Assembly (NCBI GenBank): GCA_965247175.1
Contig: OZ252006.1
Span: 4,216,001-4,280,000 of the forward strand
DNA: 64,000 bases
Source: JANQMX01 sp965247175
GTDB lineage: Bacteria > Pseudomonadota > Alphaproteobacteria > Kiloniellales > DSM-21159
Direction: 5' to 3'
This document shows, one piece after another, positions 62,602 to 64,000 of this stretch. Within the stretch, counting starts at the first letter, position 1; every line of letters begins with the position of its first letter. The position numbers were made by a program, and so were the translations under genes. The notes beneath the pieces were generated by a model. That model worked only from the letters and a program-made list of their open reading frames with translations, was not told where the DNA came from and did not search any database.

Positions 62602-63723
62602 ATGACAAAAACGCAACACCCCATCGAAGTCATGTTGGTCGACGATTCGGCCGTGATACGCGGGCTTCTGTCGCGCACCCTGGAGAGGGATCCGGACATC
62701 TCCATCGTGGCTTCCGTCGCGAACGGCAAGATGGCGATCGACAGCCTCAAGCGGAAGCCGGTCGACGTCATTGTCCTCGATATCGAGATGCCCATCATGG
62801 ATGGCCTGGAGGCGCTGCCTAAGCTGCTGGCCACGCAGCGCGGTGTGCAGATCATCATGGCCTCGACGCTGACCCGGCGAAACGCCGACATCAGCCTCAA
62901 GGCCATGCGCATGGGTGCATCCGATTACATTCCGAAGCCGACGGCCAATTCTGAGATTCACTCCTCGGACGTCTTCGGCCGGGAGCTGACGGATAAGGTG
63001 AAGGCGCTTGGCGCGATTGCCCAGCGCAGTCGTCCGGGTGGCGCGCGGCCGGCCGCAGTGGCGCGCGCCGTGCCTACGCCCAGCCGCCCGGCCGCGGCAG
63101 CGCCGGCCAAGGAAATCTCCTTGCGGCCCTTCAACAGCCTGTTTTCCCCGGACATCATCGCAATTGGGTCTTCCACTGGTGGGCCGCAGGCGTTGGCCAA
63201 GGTCTTGGGCGGACTGCCGGCCGTGCGCCAGCCCATCCTGATCACTCAGCACATGCCGGCGACCTTTACGTCGCTGCTGGCGGAGCACCTGGACAAGATA
63301 ACGCCGATGGCGTGCCGAGAGGCAGCCGACGGCGACCCGCTGCTGGGCGGCGAGGTGCTGGTTGCGCCCGGCGGTCATCACATGACGGTGGCCGAGCAAG
63401 GGGGCGAGCGGGTCATTCGCCTGAAGGACACGCCGCCGGAGAACTACTGCCGACCGTCGGTGGACCCGATGCTGCGCAGCATCGTGTCTTTGTTCGGCAG
63501 CCGGGTGCTGGTCGTCATACTGACCGGTATGGGGGCAGACGGGTGCAAGGGCTCCGAGTTAGTGGTCAACAGCGGCGGGGTCGTGGTCGCGCAGGATGAG
63601 GCAAGCTCGGTTGTCTGGGGCATGCCCGGTGCCGTGGCCACGCGGGGGCTCTGCTCGGCGGTCGTGCCGCTCGGGGATATTGCAAACGTTGTGCGTAAGC
63701 TAGTTATGAGGTCCGCCGCATGA
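62602..63723 (+). CDS. cheB: Protein-glutamate methylesterase CheB
   Basis: A 373-residue CheB that demethylates (and may deamidate) chemoreceptors when phosphorylated by CheA. The receiver domain carries DD14-15 and D60 (VLDIEMP). After a proline/alanine linker the esterase domain holds the catalytic Ser in GSSTGGPQAL, His in TQHMPATF and Asp in GMGADG. It overlaps cheR by four bases, pairing the two adaptation enzymes. Confidence 0.96.
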   Translation: MTKTQHPIEVMLVDDSAVIRGLLSRTLERDPDISIVASVANGKMAIDSLKRKPVDVIVLDIEMPIMDGLEALPKLLATQRGVQIIMASTLTRRNADISLKAMRMGASDYIPKPTANSEIHSSDVFGRELTDKVKALGAIAQRSRPGGARPAAVARAVPTPSRPAAAAPAKEISLRPFNSLFSPDIIAIGSSTGGPQALAKVLGGLPAVRQPILITQHMPATFTSLLAEHLDKITPMACREAADGDPLLGGEVLVAPGGHHMTVAEQGGERVIRLKDTPPENYCRPSVDPMLRSIVSLFGSRVLVVILTGMGADGCKGSELVVNSGGVVVAQDEASSVVWGMPGAVATRGLCSAVVPLGDIANVVRKLVMRSAA

Positions 63724-64000
63724 ACCCCAGCGATTTCGAACTGATTGCCGGGCTTCTCAAGCAGCGCTCCGGTCTGGTGCTGACGCCGGACAAGGGCTAC
63801 CTGTTGGAGAGCCGCTTGAGCTCCGTGGCGCGCCGCTGGGACTTCAAGAGCTTCGACGAGATGATCCAGTCCATCCGCGCCAAGCGTGATGAGAAGCTGC
63901 TGGGCGAGATCACCGAGGCCATGACGACCAACGAGTCGTTCTTCTTCCGCGACAGCAAGCCTTTCGATCAGTTTCGCGACCTCGTCTTGCCGCATCTCTT
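63720..64000 (+). CDS. cheR: Chemotaxis protein methyltransferase CheR, N-terminal part (cut by window edge)
   Basis: The first 93 codons of CheR, which methylates chemoreceptor glutamates with S-adenosylmethionine. Visible is the N-terminal helical domain: FELIAGLLKQRSGLVLTPDK, LLESRLSSVARR, and the start of the catalytic domain EAMTTNESFFFRDSKPFDQF. The TNESFFFR motif is diagnostic. The remainder lies beyond the right edge. Confidence 0.93.
   Translation, partial: MNPSDFELIAGLLKQRSGLVLTPDKGYLLESRLSSVARRWDFKSFDEMIQSIRAKRDEKLLGEITEAMTTNESFFFRDSKPFDQFRDLVLPHL

Overview
The window looks like chromosome from a GC-rich alphaproteobacterium, most probably in or near the Rhodospirillales. This is inferred from gene content and order: petABC-type bc1 genes, a purS-purQ-purL block next to bolA and a CGFS glutaredoxin, a MoxR/DUF58/DUF4159 cluster, ELM1-family glycosyltransferase-like proteins, an acrylyl-CoA reductase, and a cheA-cheW-cheY-cheB-cheR operon. 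I saw no rRNA, tRNA, CRISPR array, transposase or integrase. Coding density is high and no gap exceeds 300 bp. Both window edges cut genes: cytochrome b at the left and cheR at the right.

Layout. 1-1283 (minus): Rieske protein and the start of cytochrome b. 1569-7117: trmL-hemF, an N-acyl-D-amino-acid deacylase, a CCA-adding/poly(A) polymerase-family enzyme, a small membrane protein, a NUDIX CoA pyrophosphatase and DUF1285. 7165-13959: a four-gene MoxR ATPase / DUF58 / DUF4159 / vWA-like membrane module. 13956-18317: GNAT, DMT exporter, WrbA, glutathionyl-hydroquinone reductase, a small secreted protein and DUF924. 18495-22306: purS-purQ-purL, bolA, grxD. 22382-27035: SCP2-type thiolase, AcuI-type reductase, a lipoprotein/Sel1 pair, an HMCES-type peptidase and a GNAT protein. 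27298-32359: a complete Tat-exported peptide-type ABC importer.

32395-34325 is compositionally different. It is an AT-rich pair of translationally coupled lipoprotein genes on the minus strand, one with a zinc-metallopeptidase HExxH motif, with its own promoter-like sequence. I do not recognise either protein. This is the best candidate here for an undescribed, recently acquired system. It lies directly before an M48 metallopeptidase lipoprotein gene (34432-35928), which has ordinary base composition.

36118-43883 holds an envelope-polysaccharide neighbourhood: two ELM1-family proteins, a diverged HisA paralogue, a glycosyltransferase-like protein, a sulfotransferase and the LPS exporter permeases lptF-lptG. 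43919-51174 is a C-P lyase locus (phnF, divergent phnGHIJKLM, and a DUF1045 2H-phosphoesterase-like gene). It carries no phnN, phnP or phnCDE. 51294-58698 holds putA, an amino-acid dehydrogenase, an iron-type alcohol dehydrogenase and an Fe(III)-type ABC permease. 58957-64000 is the chemotaxis operon, starting with a CheA that carries two CheW-like domains and a C-terminal receiver.

Functional calls rest on recognised motifs and family resemblance read by eye. No database search was run. Regulatory sites are sequence-pattern calls and carry lower confidence.
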